Positions 29,529 through 41,084 of a stretch of DNA of 64,000 nt are shown here, in pieces (the first letter of the stretch is position 1; every line of letters starts with the position of its first letter). Source of the DNA: Hyphomicrobiales bacterium (GTDB taxonomy: Bacteria > Pseudomonadota > Alphaproteobacteria > Rhizobiales > Aestuariivirgaceae); NCBI GenBank assembly GCA_025363755.1, contig JANYLQ010000027.1, positions 41,136 through 105,135 of the forward strand. The letters are read 5' to 3'. Position numbers and translations under genes: made by a program. The notes below the pieces were generated by a model. The model saw only the letters and a program-made list of their open reading frames with translations, did no database searches and was not told the origin of the DNA.

Positions 29529-30461
29529 ATGAGTGAAGTTCTTCAATTTGGTTTGAACGGGGATGCGGCGGCGATTGCGGTCCGTTGGTTATCGGCGCTG
29601 AAGTCTGAGCGGCGGATGGCGGCCAAGACGCTTGAAGCTTACGGGCATGATCTTTCTCAATTCGGTGGATTTTTGGGCGAGCATTTAGGCGAGACCGCCA
29701 ATGTTCGGGCACTCGAAAATCTGACCGCTTCCGATTTTCGGTCCTTTATGGCCAAGCGGCGTAGTTCAGGTATTCAAAGCCGGTCATTGGCGCGGCAAAT
29801 GTCGGCCATTCGTTCGTTTTTTCGTTATGCCGAACGCAATGAAATTTTTAAATGTGCGGCTCTTGCCTCAGTGCGGGCTCCTAAAATTGCCCATTCGATC
29901 CCGCGTCCCTTGCCTGAAATTTCGGCCAGGCTTGTTGCGGCGGCAGATGTTTTTGAGAGTGAAGAGCCTTGGGTGAAGGCGCGCGATGCGGCTGTGCTGA
30001 CATTGCTTTATGGTTGTGGCTTACGGATTTCTGAGGCGCTTGCGCTGACGCCAAAACAAGTTCAATCCAATCCACTAGTGATTGTAGGTAAGGGTAGTAA
30101 GAGCCGTATTGTGCCGATGGTGAAAGTGGCTGAAACTGCGATTGCTGAATATATCAATTTGTGTCCGTTGGCGCTTGCGCCCAGTGAAGCCTTGTTTCGG
30201 GGTGTGAAGGGTGGTGCACTTTCGCCACGTATTATTCAGTTGTTAATGGAGCGGATGCGTGGGGCGCTTAACTTGCCCGATACCGCAACACCCCACGCCT
30301 TACGGCATTCTTTCGCTTCACACTTATTAGGCAACGGCGCTGATTTACGCGTCATTCAAGATTTGCTGGGCCATGCCAGCTTGTCGAGCACGCAGATTTA
30401 TACTGAAGTGAATAAAACGCATTTGTTAGAGCAATATAGAAAAGCTTTCGCGCGCAGTTGA
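29529..30461 (+). CDS. xerC: Tyrosine recombinase XerC
   Basis: XerC, together with XerD, resolves chromosome dimers at dif. The 310-residue protein has an N-terminal core-binding domain (KSERRMAAKTLEAYGHDLSQ). The catalytic domain carries the tyrosine-recombinase set: Arg in YGCGLRISEAL, Lys in GKGSKSRIVP, HALRHSFASHLL (His-x-x-Arg), LGHASLSSTQIYT (His, with the nucleophilic Tyr in QIYTEVN). The length and full catalytic set match host Xer proteins rather than phage integrases. No tRNA or attachment repeats flank it. It lies 34 bases after the transaldolase gene and on the far side of the pab operon from priA. Confidence 0.93.
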   Translation: MSEVLQFGLNGDAAAIAVRWLSALKSERRMAAKTLEAYGHDLSQFGGFLGEHLGETANVRALENLTASDFRSFMAKRRSSGIQSRSLARQMSAIRSFFRYAERNEIFKCAALASVRAPKIAHSIPRPLPEISARLVAAADVFESEEPWVKARDAAVLTLLYGCGLRISEALALTPKQVQSNPLVIVGKGSKSRIVPMVKVAETAIAEYINLCPLALAPSEALFRGVKGGALSPRIIQLLMERMRGALNLPDTATPHALRHSFASHLLGNGADLRVIQDLLGHASLSSTQIYTEVNKTHLLEQYRKAFARS

Positions 30462-30492
30462 GGCTTTTTGAGATTTGATATAACCCTATTTC

Positions 30493-31821
30493 ATGCCCAA
30501 AATTGAACACGTCATCCCAAACAAAACTCTTCCCGTTCGCGCTGATGTAGTTGTCATAGGTGCTGGCATTATTGGCATTTGCACCGCGCTCGAATTAGCT
30601 GAGCGCGGACTTTCCGTTGTCGTTGTTGAAAAAGGTGAAGTGGCTGCTGAACAATCTTCGCGCAATTGGGGTTGGTGCAGGCAGATGGGGCGCGATGCAC
30701 GCGAGATTCCGTTGGTGCTTGAGTCTTTAAAGATTTGGCACGGCATGAACACGCGTGTGAATGCGGAAACGGGTTTCAGACAATGCGGCATTGCCTATTT
30801 GTCTGAAACTGATTCGGATATGGCTGCGAAGGAAAAATGGTGGCGCGAAGATGCTGTGCCGCATGGTTTGAAAACGCGGATGATTACTGCGGCAGAAGTT
30901 GCTGATTTTTTACCGGGGTCGACGCGCAGCTGGAGGGGCGCGATGTATACGCCTGATGATTGCAGGGCCGAACCTTTTATCGCGGTGCCCGCAATGGCGC
31001 GGGCGCTTCAGGCCAAGGGCGGACAAGTCTTCACCAATTGTGCGGCGCGGGGCATTGAAACTTCGACAGGTAAAGTGAGCGCCGTCGTGACTGAAAATGG
31101 GGTGATTAAAACCGATACAGTGGTGCTCGCTGGGGGATACTGGTCGCGAAAGTTTTTGCATAATATCGGAGTCTCGTTTCCACAGTTGGGCGTGGTCAAT
31201 TCGGTGATGCGTACGGCACCGCTCGACACAGGCGTTACTACGACTTTTTCAGGTAACAAATTCGCTGTGCGCAAAAGACTCGATGGTGGATATTCGGTTG
31301 CGCATAATCACTATTCAGTTGCTGATATCGTGCCCGATAGTTTTAGATTGCTCGGGCAATTTTTGCCGATTTTTAAATTGGATTGGCGTAGTATTAAGTT
31401 GCGATTAGGCGAGCGCTTTGTTCAAGAAGTTCAATTAAAGCGGCGCTGGGCGCTTGATGAAGTTACGCCTTTTGAAAAGGTGCGCATTCTCGATCCAAAA
31501 CCTGTGCAATGGATTTTGGACGATGTAGGCGCGGCCTTGCGGAAAGATTTTCCGGCGTTTCAGAATATGCAGATTGCTGAAAGTTGGGGTGGGGTAATTG
31601 ATGCAACACCTGATGCCGTGCCGGTGATTGATGCATTGCAAAAACAACCAGGACTTTTTCTCGCTTCTGGTTTTTCCGGCCATGGGTTTGGGATTGGGCC
31701 AGGGGCTGCAAAATTAATGGCGCAGATCGTCACGGGCGAGAAGCCTTGTGTTGATCTTACGCCATTTAAGTTTAGCAGGTTTGAGGATGGCAGTAGGCCG
31801 AGGCCTACCACCGGTCTTTAA
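30493..31821 (+). CDS. FAD-dependent oxidoreductase (DAO family)
   Basis: A 442-residue flavoprotein of the D-amino-acid oxidase/glycine oxidase group. The Rossmann motif VVVIGAGIIGICTALELAER (residues 19-38) binds FAD, VVVVEKGEVA follows, and EQSSRNWGWCRQMGRD resembles the substrate-side segment of amine-oxidising members. The C-terminal GLFLASGFSGHGFGIGPGAA closes the FAD site. Likely substrates are amino acids or N-methyl amines, but nothing nearby narrows this. It is convergent with the response-regulator gene, ending 3 bases before that gene's stop codon. Confidence 0.85.
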   Translation: MPKIEHVIPNKTLPVRADVVVIGAGIIGICTALELAERGLSVVVVEKGEVAAEQSSRNWGWCRQMGRDAREIPLVLESLKIWHGMNTRVNAETGFRQCGIAYLSETDSDMAAKEKWWREDAVPHGLKTRMITAAEVADFLPGSTRSWRGAMYTPDDCRAEPFIAVPAMARALQAKGGQVFTNCAARGIETSTGKVSAVVTENGVIKTDTVVLAGGYWSRKFLHNIGVSFPQLGVVNSVMRTAPLDTGVTTTFSGNKFAVRKRLDGGYSVAHNHYSVADIVPDSFRLLGQFLPIFKLDWRSIKLRLGERFVQEVQLKRRWALDEVTPFEKVRILDPKPVQWILDDVGAALRKDFPAFQNMQIAESWGGVIDATPDAVPVIDALQKQPGLFLASGFSGHGFGIGPGAAKLMAQIVTGEKPCVDLTPFKFSRFEDGSRPRPTTGL

Positions 31822-31824
31822 ATT

Positions 31825-32229
31825 CTAGGCGGCCCTGAGGTTGCAATGTTCCAAAGCGCGCGTCACAGTGTCGATCAGTTCTTGCGGCTGAACGGGTTTG
31901 CGCATGAATTCGAAAACTTTAAGATTGGCGGCGCGTAATTGTGTTGAGCGTTCGACATCTGCGGTCACCATCACGAATTCAGATTTGGAACCCATGATTT
32001 GCAATGTTTCGACAACGTCCAAACCATTTTTCAAGCTGCCCAAACGGAAGTCGAAAAGGCCCAGAGCAAAAGTTTGGTCAACCGCGAATTCTACAGCGCT
32101 TTCTGGATCAGCAAAACCTTTGACCTTGTAGCCACAGTCAGCCAACAATTCGGCCACGCTGGTCAGCAGGTCAACGTCATCGTCTAGGATCAAAATATCG
32201 ATATCTTTTTTGTGCTCTGTCATTTTCAT
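31825..32229 (-). CDS. Single-domain response regulator (CheY-like receiver)
   Basis: A 134-residue receiver domain with no output domain. The acidic pair sits in DILILDDDVDLL, the phospho-acceptor Asp in LGLFDFRLGSLKNGLDV, the conserved Thr in EFVMVTADVER and the Lys in FEFMRKPVQPQEL. The start ATG 32229 has AGGGG 5 bases upstream; the frame continues further but without a ribosome site. A lone receiver usually signals through protein contacts or in a phosphorelay. No histidine kinase is encoded nearby, so its partner is unknown. Confidence 0.88.
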   Translation of the reverse strand: MKMTEHKKDIDILILDDDVDLLTSVAELLADCGYKVKGFADPESAVEFAVDQTFALGLFDFRLGSLKNGLDVVETLQIMGSKSEFVMVTADVERSTQLRAANLKVFEFMRKPVQPQELIDTVTRALEHCNLRAA

Positions 32230-32313
32230 CCAATCCCCTATTCTGGATACAATGACAGACATCGTTTGAAGCGCGCTTAAGCTAATTGTTCAAACTTTAG
32301 ATGAATTAAATGT

Positions 32314-33696
32314 TCAACTGTGAATTGCACGACCTGCAACCGCCATGGCTGCTTCTTTCACGGCTTCTGAGAGTGTTGGATGAGCGTGGCAGGTGCGGGC
32401 CAAATCTTCTGCAGAACCACCAAATTCCATCAAAACTGCCACTTCGTGGATCAATTCGCCAGCTTGTGCACCAATGATGTGACAGCCGAGAATTCTGTCA
32501 GTCTTTGCATCTGCCAAAATCTTCACAAAACCATCGGTTGTTTGATTGGCCTTGGCACGGCCATTTGCAAGGAACAGGAATTTTCCGGCTTTATAGTTAA
32601 TACCTGCTTGCTTTAACTCTTCTTCAGTCTTGCCGACTGATGCGAGTTCGGGTGATGTGTAAACTACGCCGGGGATTACATCATAATTCACATGTCCGGC
32701 TTGGCCTGCCAGCAACTCAGCAAGTGCAACGCCTTCGTCTTCGGCCTTATGGGCCAGCATGGGGCCTTTGATGACATCGCCGATGGCGTAGATGCCCGGA
32801 ACTGAAGTTGCATAATGTTGGTCTACTTCAATGCGGCCACGCCCATCGCGCTTGATGCCTGCTTCTTCGCAACCCAAACCTTCAGTATAGGCATTGCGCC
32901 CGATGGCGACGAGCAGCACATCTGCTGTCATGGTTTCGGCTGCGCCATCAGCGGCTGGTTCAACAGTGAAGCTTACATCTTTGGCTGAGGCTTTGGCGGA
33001 GGTGACTTTGCTGGCTAGTTTAAAAGCAAAACCTTGCTTCATCAACAAGCGCTGGAAGGCCTTGGCTGCATCTTCATCCATGCCCGGCAGAATGCGGTCG
33101 AGATATTCGATTACGGTCACCTTGGAACCAAGCCGTGCATAGACCGAACCCAATTCTAGGCCAATTACGCCAGCACCAATGATGGCGAGATTTTTTGGGA
33201 TTTCTTTGAGTTCGAGTGCGCCTGTTGAAGACACAATGCGCTGCTCATCAACTTCAACGCCTTTAAGTTTGGCTACATCCGAACCCGTGGCGATGATGAT
33301 GTTTTTGGTTTCGATCACCTGGTCGCCCACTTGCACTTTGCCTGCGCCCAGAATTTTACCAGTGCCACGGATTACGTCGACCTTGTTTTTTTTCAACAGA
33401 AAATCAATACCTTTGGTGTTGCCATCAATTGCCTCCTGCTTGAACACCATCATCTTTGGAAAATCGATTTTGGTTTCAGCAATGATGCCCATTTTTGCAA
33501 ATGAGTGCTCCGACTCGGCATAGAGTTCGGAGGCATGGAGCAGAGCCTTGGACGGAATGCAGCCCACATTCAAACACGTGCCGCCATGGGTGGCACGTTT
33601 TTCCACCACCGCGACTTTCATGCCCAATTGTGCCGCCCGAATAGCGCAAACATATCCGCCGGGGCCAGTGCCGATGATGGTGAGGTCGTAGGTCAT
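32314..33696 (-). CDS. lpdA: Dihydrolipoyl dehydrogenase (E3)
   Basis: E3 reoxidises dihydrolipoyl groups of the 2-oxoglutarate dehydrogenase complex with NAD. The 460-residue protein has the FAD motif [19 protein letters not shown] and the redox disulfide [16 protein letters not shown]. It also has the NAD motif [20 protein letters not shown], the second FAD motif [19 protein letters not shown] and the C-terminal [13 protein letters not shown] with the catalytic His-Glu pair. It lies 3 bases after sucB at the end of the sucA-sucB-lpdA run, so this copy is dedicated to that complex. The call is secure. Confidence 0.97.
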   Translation of the reverse strand: MTYDLTIIGTGPGGYVCAIRAAQLGMKVAVVEKRATHGGTCLNVGCIPSKALLHASELYAESEHSFAKMGIIAETKIDFPKMMVFKQEAIDGNTKGIDFLLKKNKVDVIRGTGKILGAGKVQVGDQVIETKNIIIATGSDVAKLKGVEVDEQRIVSSTGALELKEIPKNLAIIGAGVIGLELGSVYARLGSKVTVIEYLDRILPGMDEDAAKAFQRLLMKQGFAFKLASKVTSAKASAKDVSFTVEPAADGAAETMTADVLLVAIGRNAYTEGLGCEEAGIKRDGRGRIEVDQHYATSVPGIYAIGDVIKGPMLAHKAEDEGVALAELLAGQAGHVNYDVIPGVVYTSPELASVGKTEEELKQAGINYKAGKFLFLANGRAKANQTTDGFVKILADAKTDRILGCHIIGAQAGELIHEVAVLMEFGGSAEDLARTCHAHPTLSEAVKEAAMAVAGRAIHS

Positions 33697-33699
33697 AAC

Positions 33700-34890
33700 T
33701 TAGAGGTCCAACAATGCGCGTTGTGGGTCTTCCAATGTTTCCTTCACCCGCACCAAAAACGTCACAGCCTCTTTGCCATCCACAATCCGGTGGTCATAGC
33801 TCAGTGCCAGATACATCATCGGGCGGATCACCACTTGACCGTTCATTGCAATCGGGCGCTCTTGGATTTTGTGCATGCCGAGAATGCCAGATTGCGGCGC
33901 ATTTAGAATTGGTGTGGACATCAGCGAACCATAAATGCCGCCGTTGGAAATGGTGAACGTGCCACCCTGCATATCAGAAATTTGTAATTGGCCATCGCGG
34001 GCTTTCTTGCCGTAAGCGGCGATGGTTTTTTCGATGCCGGAGAAAGATAACATATCAGCATCGCGCAGCACGGGAACCACAAGGCCCCTATCGGTGCCGA
34101 CAGCCACACCCACGTGATAATAGTTTTTGTAAACTATATCTTCGCCATCAATTTCAGCATTTACAGCGGGCACATCTTTGAGGGCTTGGATGCAGGCTTT
34201 CACGAAGAAGCTCATGAAGCCCAATTTCACCCCGTGCTTTTTTTCGAACACATCTTTGAACTGATTGCGTAATGCCATCACTTCAGTCATGTCCACTTCA
34301 TTGAATGTGGTGAGCATGGCAGCGGTATTTTGGGCTTCCTTCAAGCGGCGCGCGATGGTTTGGCGCAGGCGTGTCATCTTCACGCGTTCTTCGCCGCCTG
34401 ATGCTACCGGAGCAGCAGGCATTGCCACGGGAGCAGGTACTGCCGCTGCAGGCTTTTCCAAAGTGGCGATTACGTCACCCTTGGTTATGCGGCCGTCTTT
34501 GCCTGTGCCTGCAATATCAGATGGATTAAGATTATTTTCGACCACGGCTTTGCGCACAGCGGGGGATAAATTTGTTTCTGCGGGCTTTGTTGCTACGGGT
34601 GTTGGTGCTGTAACTGGTGCAGGTTTTACCGCAGAAGCGGTTGTGCCTGCCGCACCTTCCAAGATCGAGCCCAGCAAAGCGCCCACATTCACTGTGGTGC
34701 CTGCAAGCACATTAATTTTTTCCAACTTGCCTGATGCGGGTGCAGGCACTTCAACCGTCACCTTGTCGGTTTCAAGTTCCACCAGCGGTTCATCTACTTT
34801 AATGGCATCGCCCTCATTCTTGAACCATTTGGCTATCGTGGCTTCAGTAACGCTCTCGCCCAAAGCGGGCACACGGATTTCTTTGCTCAT
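33700..34890 (-). CDS. sucB: 2-oxoglutarate dehydrogenase E2, dihydrolipoyl succinyltransferase
   Basis: The E2 core of the 2-oxoglutarate dehydrogenase complex transfers succinyl groups to CoA. The 396-residue protein has an N-terminal lipoyl domain with the lipoylated Lys in [11 protein letters not shown], and an Ala/Pro/Thr linker. An E3/E1-binding domain follows ([27 protein letters not shown]). The catalytic domain carries [27 protein letters not shown] and [15 protein letters not shown] with the active-site His and Asp. It is 12 bases downstream of sucA and 3 bases upstream of lpdA, so the three are made together. Confidence 0.97.
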   Translation of the reverse strand: MSKEIRVPALGESVTEATIAKWFKNEGDAIKVDEPLVELETDKVTVEVPAPASGKLEKINVLAGTTVNVGALLGSILEGAAGTTASAVKPAPVTAPTPVATKPAETNLSPAVRKAVVENNLNPSDIAGTGKDGRITKGDVIATLEKPAAAVPAPVAMPAAPVASGGEERVKMTRLRQTIARRLKEAQNTAAMLTTFNEVDMTEVMALRNQFKDVFEKKHGVKLGFMSFFVKACIQALKDVPAVNAEIDGEDIVYKNYYHVGVAVGTDRGLVVPVLRDADMLSFSGIEKTIAAYGKKARDGQLQISDMQGGTFTISNGGIYGSLMSTPILNAPQSGILGMHKIQERPIAMNGQVVIRPMMYLALSYDHRIVDGKEAVTFLVRVKETLEDPQRALLDL

Positions 34891-34902
34891 TTTCTTATTT
34901 CC

Positions 34903-37869
34903 TTATGCCAGCGCTTCGTCGAGGAAGGCTTTGAGTTCTTTGAGGTGGCGGCTCATCAAGCCGGTGGCCGTTGATGCAGAAGCAGGGCGGCCCACATAGC
35001 GCGGACGCGAATTTTTTACTTTGATGAATTCAAGCACACGTTCAAGATTGGCTTGAGCAAAACTCCATGCTCCCATGTTCAGCGGTTCTTCTTGGCACCA
35101 AACAAAATCGGCTTTTGGAAAACGCGCTAATTCCTGCGCCAGTGCCTTATGTGGCCAAGGATAAAGCTGTTCAACACGCATCAAATAAATATCATTCTTG
35201 CCCGATTGTTCGCGTGCCTCATAGAGATCAAAATAAACCTTGCCTGTGCAGAGAACTACGCGGCGGATTTTATCGTCTTTGACCAGCTTAATCTTTTCGC
35301 TCTTCAGGAACTCTGCATCATCCCACAAAATACGGTGGAAAGTTGATTGTTCGCCCATTTCTTCCAATGTGGAAACAGCTCGCTTGTGTCGCAGCAAGGA
35401 TTTTGGCGTCATCAAAATCAAAGGCTTGCGAATATCGCGCTTTAATTGACGGCGCAAAATGTGAAAATAGTTTGCAGGCGTCGAACAATTGGCCACTTGC
35501 ATATTATCTTCTGCGCACATCTGCAAAAAGCGTTCAAGCTTGGCTGATGAATGCTCAGGCCCTTGCCCCTCATAACCGTGAGGCAGCAAACACACGAGAC
35601 CGGACATGCGGAGCCACTTACGTTCGCCAGACGAAATAAATTGGTCAAACACCACCTGCGCACCATTGGCAAAATCGCCAAACTGGGCTTCCCATAATGT
35701 CAGTGCATTGGGCTCGGCTAATGAATATCCATATTCAAATCCAAGCACCGCTTCTTCAGAGAGCATGGAATTGATAACTTCGATCTTCGTGGTTTGATCT
35801 TTTTGCAAATGATTGAGCGGTGTGTAACGTTTTTCGGTCTCTTGATCGACCAATACGGCATGACGTTGTGAGAATGTGCCGCGCTGCACATCTTGGCCAG
35901 ACAAGCGAATTTTGAAACCCTCGCTTAATAGAGAACCAAAAGCTAGGCTTTCAGCGGAAGCCCAATCAATGCCCGCGCCCTCTTCAATCATTTTGCGGCG
36001 CGCATCCAAAACACGCTGCATGGTTTTATGGGCTTTGAAGGTTTTCGGAATTTTAGTGAGCTTCAGGCCCATCTCCCGAAGCTTATCAACCGGGATACCG
36101 GTTTGGCCACGCCTTGCATCATCAAGGTCAGCAGCAACTTTGAGACCAGCCCAGCGGCCATCCAACCAATCGGCTTTATTGGCTTTATAGCCAGAGGCGA
36201 CTGTCATGGCATCGTCCAAGCGACTGCGGTAGGCAGCTTTCATGGTTTCAAATTCTTCTGCCGTGATTGTGCCGTTGGCAATTAAGCGCTTGCCATAAAT
36301 ATTGACCACGGTTTCATGCACCGCAATTTTTTTATACATCAATGGTTGTGTGAAACTTGGCTCGTCGGTTTCATTGTGGCCAAACCGTCTGTAACAGAAC
36401 ATGTCGATGACGACAGGCTTTTTGAATTTCTGGCGGAACTCGGTAGCCACTTTTGCAGCAAACACTACAGCTTCAGGATCATCGCCATTGGCATGGAAAA
36501 TCGGCGCTTCGATCATCTTGGCGATATCGCTTGGATAGGGCGAAGAGCGCGACCAGATGGGGCTGGTTGTGAAGCCAATTTGATTGTTGACGATGAAGTG
36601 AATGGAACCGCCGGAACGATGGCCCTTCAAGCCTGAGAGACCGAAGCATTCAGCTATGACGCCTTGGCCTGCGAATGCTGCATCGCCATGAATGAGCAGA
36701 GGCAAAACCGTGATGCGTTCTTTATCGCCCTTTTGATCCTGTTTGGCGCGGGCCTTACCCAATACCACGGGATCAACAATTTCGAGATGCGATGGATTGG
36801 CAGTGAGCGATAAATGCACGGTGTTGCCGTCAAAAACACGGTCGCTTGAGGAACCCAAATGATATTTTACATCACCAGATCCTTCCACATCATCTGGCGT
36901 GGAGGAGCCGCCTTGGAATTCATGGAAGATGGCTGAGAATGGCTTTTGCATCACGTTGGCAAGAACATTTAAACGGCCACGATGGGCCATGCCCAACACG
37001 ATGTCGCTGATCCCCAGTTGCCCGCCGCGCTTCATAATCTGCTCAAGGGCAGGGATCATGCTTTCGCCACCGTCTAAGCCAAAGCGCTTGGTGCCTGTAT
37101 ATTTTACGTTTAGAAAATTTTCAAAGCCCTCGCCTTCAATGAGTTTATTGAGAATAGCTTTCTTGCCTTCGGGTGAAAATGTGATTTCTTTGTGTGGGCC
37201 TTCAATGCGTTCTTGCAGCCAAGCTTTTTGTGTTGGGTCAGTGATGTGCATGAACTCCATACCCAAAGTTCCACAATAAGTGCGGCGCAGGATGTCGAGC
37301 ACTTGCCGGATGGTTGCCTTTTCTAATCCAAGCACATTGTCGAGAAACACGGGGCGGTCGAGATCGGCTTCCATGAAGCCGTAAGAAGCTGGGTCAAGCT
37401 CAGGCTGCGGCGTTGGTTCTTTCTGGCGCAGCGGATCAAGATTGGCGGCCAAATGGCCACGCATGCGGAAAGCCCGGATCATCATTAAAGCACGAACGGA
37501 ATCGAGCGTGGCTTTTTTAATTTCTTCGGGTGAAACGGTGGGCGCGGCGGGAACATCAGCCATTGGGGCAGCGGCTTTGGCGCGAACTTCAATTTTGGGC
37601 GCTAAAGTTTTTTCGTAAGCTGCCCAATTACCGTCCAGCGCCGCAGTTAGTTCGTCATTTGCTTTGGCAGGCCAATCTGGTCTAGCCCAAGTCGGGCCAC
37701 TGGCCGTTTTGGTGTGCTCATCAAAGCCCTGAAAAAAAACCCGCCAATTCGGATCAACCGAGGCGGGGTCATTCAGATATTGTTGGAATAAATCTTCAAC
37801 AAATTTGGCATTGCCGCCATAGAGGAAAGACGACTGCTCAAATGCAGCCGTAACATCTGTCTTGTTCAT
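34903..37869 (-). CDS. sucA: 2-oxoglutarate dehydrogenase E1 component
   Basis: E1 is the thiamine-diphosphate-dependent decarboxylase of the 2-oxoglutarate dehydrogenase complex in the TCA cycle. The 988-residue length is typical. It starts with the short E2-binding tail (SSFLYGGNAKFVEDLFQQYL), followed by RFGLDGGESMIPAL, GMAHRGRLNVLANV, the ThDP site HGDAAFAGQGVIAE with NNQIGFTT, YRRFGHNETDEP, and GYEGQGPEHSSAKLERFLQM near the C-terminus. It leads the sucA-sucB-lpdA part. A 114-base gap with its own tandem repeat separates it from sucD, which allows a separate promoter. Confidence 0.98.
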   Translation of the reverse strand: MNKTDVTAAFEQSSFLYGGNAKFVEDLFQQYLNDPASVDPNWRVFFQGFDEHTKTASGPTWARPDWPAKANDELTAALDGNWAAYEKTLAPKIEVRAKAAAPMADVPAAPTVSPEEIKKATLDSVRALMMIRAFRMRGHLAANLDPLRQKEPTPQPELDPASYGFMEADLDRPVFLDNVLGLEKATIRQVLDILRRTYCGTLGMEFMHITDPTQKAWLQERIEGPHKEITFSPEGKKAILNKLIEGEGFENFLNVKYTGTKRFGLDGGESMIPALEQIMKRGGQLGISDIVLGMAHRGRLNVLANVMQKPFSAIFHEFQGGSSTPDDVEGSGDVKYHLGSSSDRVFDGNTVHLSLTANPSHLEIVDPVVLGKARAKQDQKGDKERITVLPLLIHGDAAFAGQGVIAECFGLSGLKGHRSGGSIHFIVNNQIGFTTSPIWSRSSPYPSDIAKMIEAPIFHANGDDPEAVVFAAKVATEFRQKFKKPVVIDMFCYRRFGHNETDEPSFTQPLMYKKIAVHETVVNIYGKRLIANGTITAEEFETMKAAYRSRLDDAMTVASGYKANKADWLDGRWAGLKVAADLDDARRGQTGIPVDKLREMGLKLTKIPKTFKAHKTMQRVLDARRKMIEEGAGIDWASAESLAFGSLLSEGFKIRLSGQDVQRGTFSQRHAVLVDQETEKRYTPLNHLQKDQTTKIEVINSMLSEEAVLGFEYGYSLAEPNALTLWEAQFGDFANGAQVVFDQFISSGERKWLRMSGLVCLLPHGYEGQGPEHSSAKLERFLQMCAEDNMQVANCSTPANYFHILRRQLKRDIRKPLILMTPKSLLRHKRAVSTLEEMGEQSTFHRILWDDAEFLKSEKIKLVKDDKIRRVVLCTGKVYFDLYEAREQSGKNDIYLMRVEQLYPWPHKALAQELARFPKADFVWCQEEPLNMGAWSFAQANLERVLEFIKVKNSRPRYVGRPASASTATGLMSRHLKELKAFLDEALA

Positions 37870-37888
37870 ACCGTTCCGTCCTCTGGTT

Positions 37889-37914
37889 ACAACCGCTTCA
37901 GCACAACCGCTTCA
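37889..37914 (-). repeat. 14-bp tandem direct repeat in the sucA leader
   Basis: ACAACCGCTTCA occurs at 37889-37900 and again at 37903-37914, a 14-bp period (two helical turns would be 21). A third partial unit (TTCAACCGG) may follow. It lies 20-45 bases upstream of the sucA ATG, so it would be in the 5' leader or near the promoter. It could bind a regulator as a direct repeat or be chance slippage. Function is not shown. Confidence 0.45.
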
Positions 37915-37983
37915 ACCGGGTGGGCGCAATCGCCCCGTTACCTTCGTCAAGTTATCTTGTCGCTTGTATATATGGCTAAATTA

Positions 37984-38859
37984 TTACTTCTTCAATGCTT
38001 TCAACAAAGTTTCACCTAAAAGGGCTGGCGAATCTGAAACATGAATGCCTGCCCGCTTCATGGCTTCTACTTTTGAGCCTGCGTCTCCCTTACCACCTGA
38101 GATAATGGCACCCGCGTGGCCCATACGGCGGCCCGGAGGGGCGGTGCGGCCAGCGATAAATCCGGCCGTGGGCTTTTTCACTTTATTGGTGCGGATGAAT
38201 TCCGCTGCGTCTTCTTCGGCTGAACCACCAATTTCACCGATCATGATGATGGATTGGGTTTCAGGATCAGCCAAGAACATTTCCAGCATGTCGATAAATT
38301 CAGTGCCCTTCACCGGATCGCCACCAATGCCCACAGCCGTAGTTTGGCCGAGGCCAGCCCGCGTGGTTTGGAACACGGCTTCATAAGTGAGCGTGCCCGA
38401 ACGCGAGACAATACCCACAGTGCCTTTTTTGAAAATATTGCCGGGCATAATGCCAATCTTGCATTCATCAGGGGTGAGAACCCCCGGGCAATTTGGCCCG
38501 ATGAGGCGGGATTTTGAACCTGTGAGGGCGCGCTTTACTTTCACCATATCCAAAACCGGAATGCCTTCGGTGATCGCGATGATCAACGGAATTTCCGCGT
38601 CAATGGCTTCGAGAATGGCATCGGCTGCGAAGGGAGGTGGCACATAAATGACAGAGGCGTCAGCGCCTGTGGTTTCGCGTGCTTCCATCACAGTGTTGAA
38701 AACCGGAACGCCCAAATGCGTTGTGCCACCTTTGCCGGGTGTAACGCCACCCACCATTTTGGTGCCGTATTTAATCGCTTGTTCAGAATGGAAAGTGCCC
38801 GCTTCGCCTGTGAAGCCTTGGCAGATAACTTTGGTATTTTTATTGATGAGGATGGACAT
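37984..38859 (-). CDS. sucD: Succinyl-CoA synthetase alpha subunit
   Basis: SucD with SucC converts succinyl-CoA to succinate with ATP or GTP formation. The 291-residue protein binds CoA through [16 protein letters not shown] and has [26 protein letters not shown] and IGIMPG. The phospho-His region is [30 protein letters not shown] lies between. Its ATG overlaps the sucC stop by one base (TAATG), so synthesis of the two subunits is coupled. The call is secure. Confidence 0.98.
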   Translation of the reverse strand: MSILINKNTKVICQGFTGEAGTFHSEQAIKYGTKMVGGVTPGKGGTTHLGVPVFNTVMEARETTGADASVIYVPPPFAADAILEAIDAEIPLIIAITEGIPVLDMVKVKRALTGSKSRLIGPNCPGVLTPDECKIGIMPGNIFKKGTVGIVSRSGTLTYEAVFQTTRAGLGQTTAVGIGGDPVKGTEFIDMLEMFLADPETQSIIMIGEIGGSAEEDAAEFIRTNKVKKPTAGFIAGRTAPPGRRMGHAGAIISGGKGDAGSKVEAMKRAGIHVSDSPALLGETLLKALKK

Positions 38860-40027
38860 TATGCAGCGTCCTTTACAGCTTTAACAATTTTTTGCGCAGC
38901 ATCGTTCAAATCATCAGCAGGCAGAACATTCAGCCCCGAATCCGTTATAATTTTCTTGCCCAATTCCACATTGGTGCCTTCAAGGCGCACCACCAGTGGA
39001 ACTTTCAATCCCACATCGCGCACGGCCGCCACAACGCCTTCGGCAATCACGTCGCATTTCATAATGCCGCCAAAGATGTTGACGAGAATGCCCTTCACGC
39101 GCGGATCAGCGGTGATGATCTTGAAGGCTGCGGTGACTTTTTCTTTGGTAGCGCCTCCACCCACATCGAGGAAGTTGGCAGGTTCAGCACCATAAAGCTT
39201 GATGATGTCCATGGTGGCCATGGCAAGACCAGCGCCGTTCACCATGCAACCGATGGAACCATCCAATGCCACATAGGAAAGATCATATTTCGAGGCTTCA
39301 ATTTCCTTGGGGTCTTCTTCAGTCAAATCACGAAGGGCCACAATATCAGGATGACGCATCAGCGAATTGGAATCGAAGTTCACTTTGGCATCAAGGCAAA
39401 TCAATTGATTGTCCTTGCTCACGACGAGTGGATTGATTTCGAGCAGGCTCATATCGGTTTCAATGAAGGCCTTATAAAGCTGGCCCATCATCTTGCCGCA
39501 TTGTTTGCCAAGATCGCCTTCAAGCTTCAACGCATTGGCGATGCGGCGACCTACATAAGGCTGATAGCCTGCCGCAGGATCGACATGAATGGTGATGATT
39601 TTTTCGGGCGTGTTATGCGCCACATCTTCGATGCTCATGCCGCCTTCGGTCGATGCAATGAATGCCACGTTAGAGGTTTCACGGTCTACCAACATTGAGA
39701 GATAAAGTTCACGCGCAATAGCCGTGCCTTCTTCAATATAAAGGCGCTGCACCAGTTTGCCTTCAGGGCCGGTTTGTGGCGTTACCAATGTCATGCCCAG
39801 AATGCGCGTGGCTTCGGTTTTGACATCGGCAATGGATTTTACAACTTTCACACCACCACCAAGGCCGCGCCCACCAGCGTGGATTTGGGCTTTAACCACC
39901 CATATAGGTCCAGGTTGGGCTTCAGCGGCTTTGACTGCTTCTTCAACGGTGAAGGCCGCAGTGCCTTTGCCGGTGTTTACGCCGAATTTGCGCAGCAGTT
40001 CCTTGGCTTGATATTCATGAATGTTCA

Positions 40028-40028
<1 letters not shown>
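38859..40028 (-). CDS. sucC: Succinyl-CoA synthetase beta subunit
   Basis: The 389-residue beta subunit holds the nucleotide and succinate sites. An ATP-grasp domain opens [17 protein letters not shown] and has [20 protein letters not shown], followed by [20 protein letters not shown]. The C-terminal ligase domain has [34 protein letters not shown] and [15 protein letters not shown]. Start and stop each overlap a neighbour in TAATG form (mdh upstream, sucD downstream). The gene order mdh-sucC-sucD matches Hyphomicrobiales. Confidence 0.98.
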
Positions 40029-41029
<1,001 letters not shown>

Positions 41030-41084
41030 CTAGACCTGTTATTTGATCGCTTCAAGACAAGATTATTGACGTACGCCAATCATT

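Noticed and set aside
29529..30461. XerC as a phage or island integrase
   Set aside because: Length and motifs match host Xer proteins; no tRNA, direct repeats or cargo genes flank it.
38892..39698. A 268-codon open frame on the plus strand opposite sucC
   Set aside because: Its sequence is the antisense of a highly conserved sucC gene with strong codon bias; low-complexity His/Phe/Asp content and no domain are seen.
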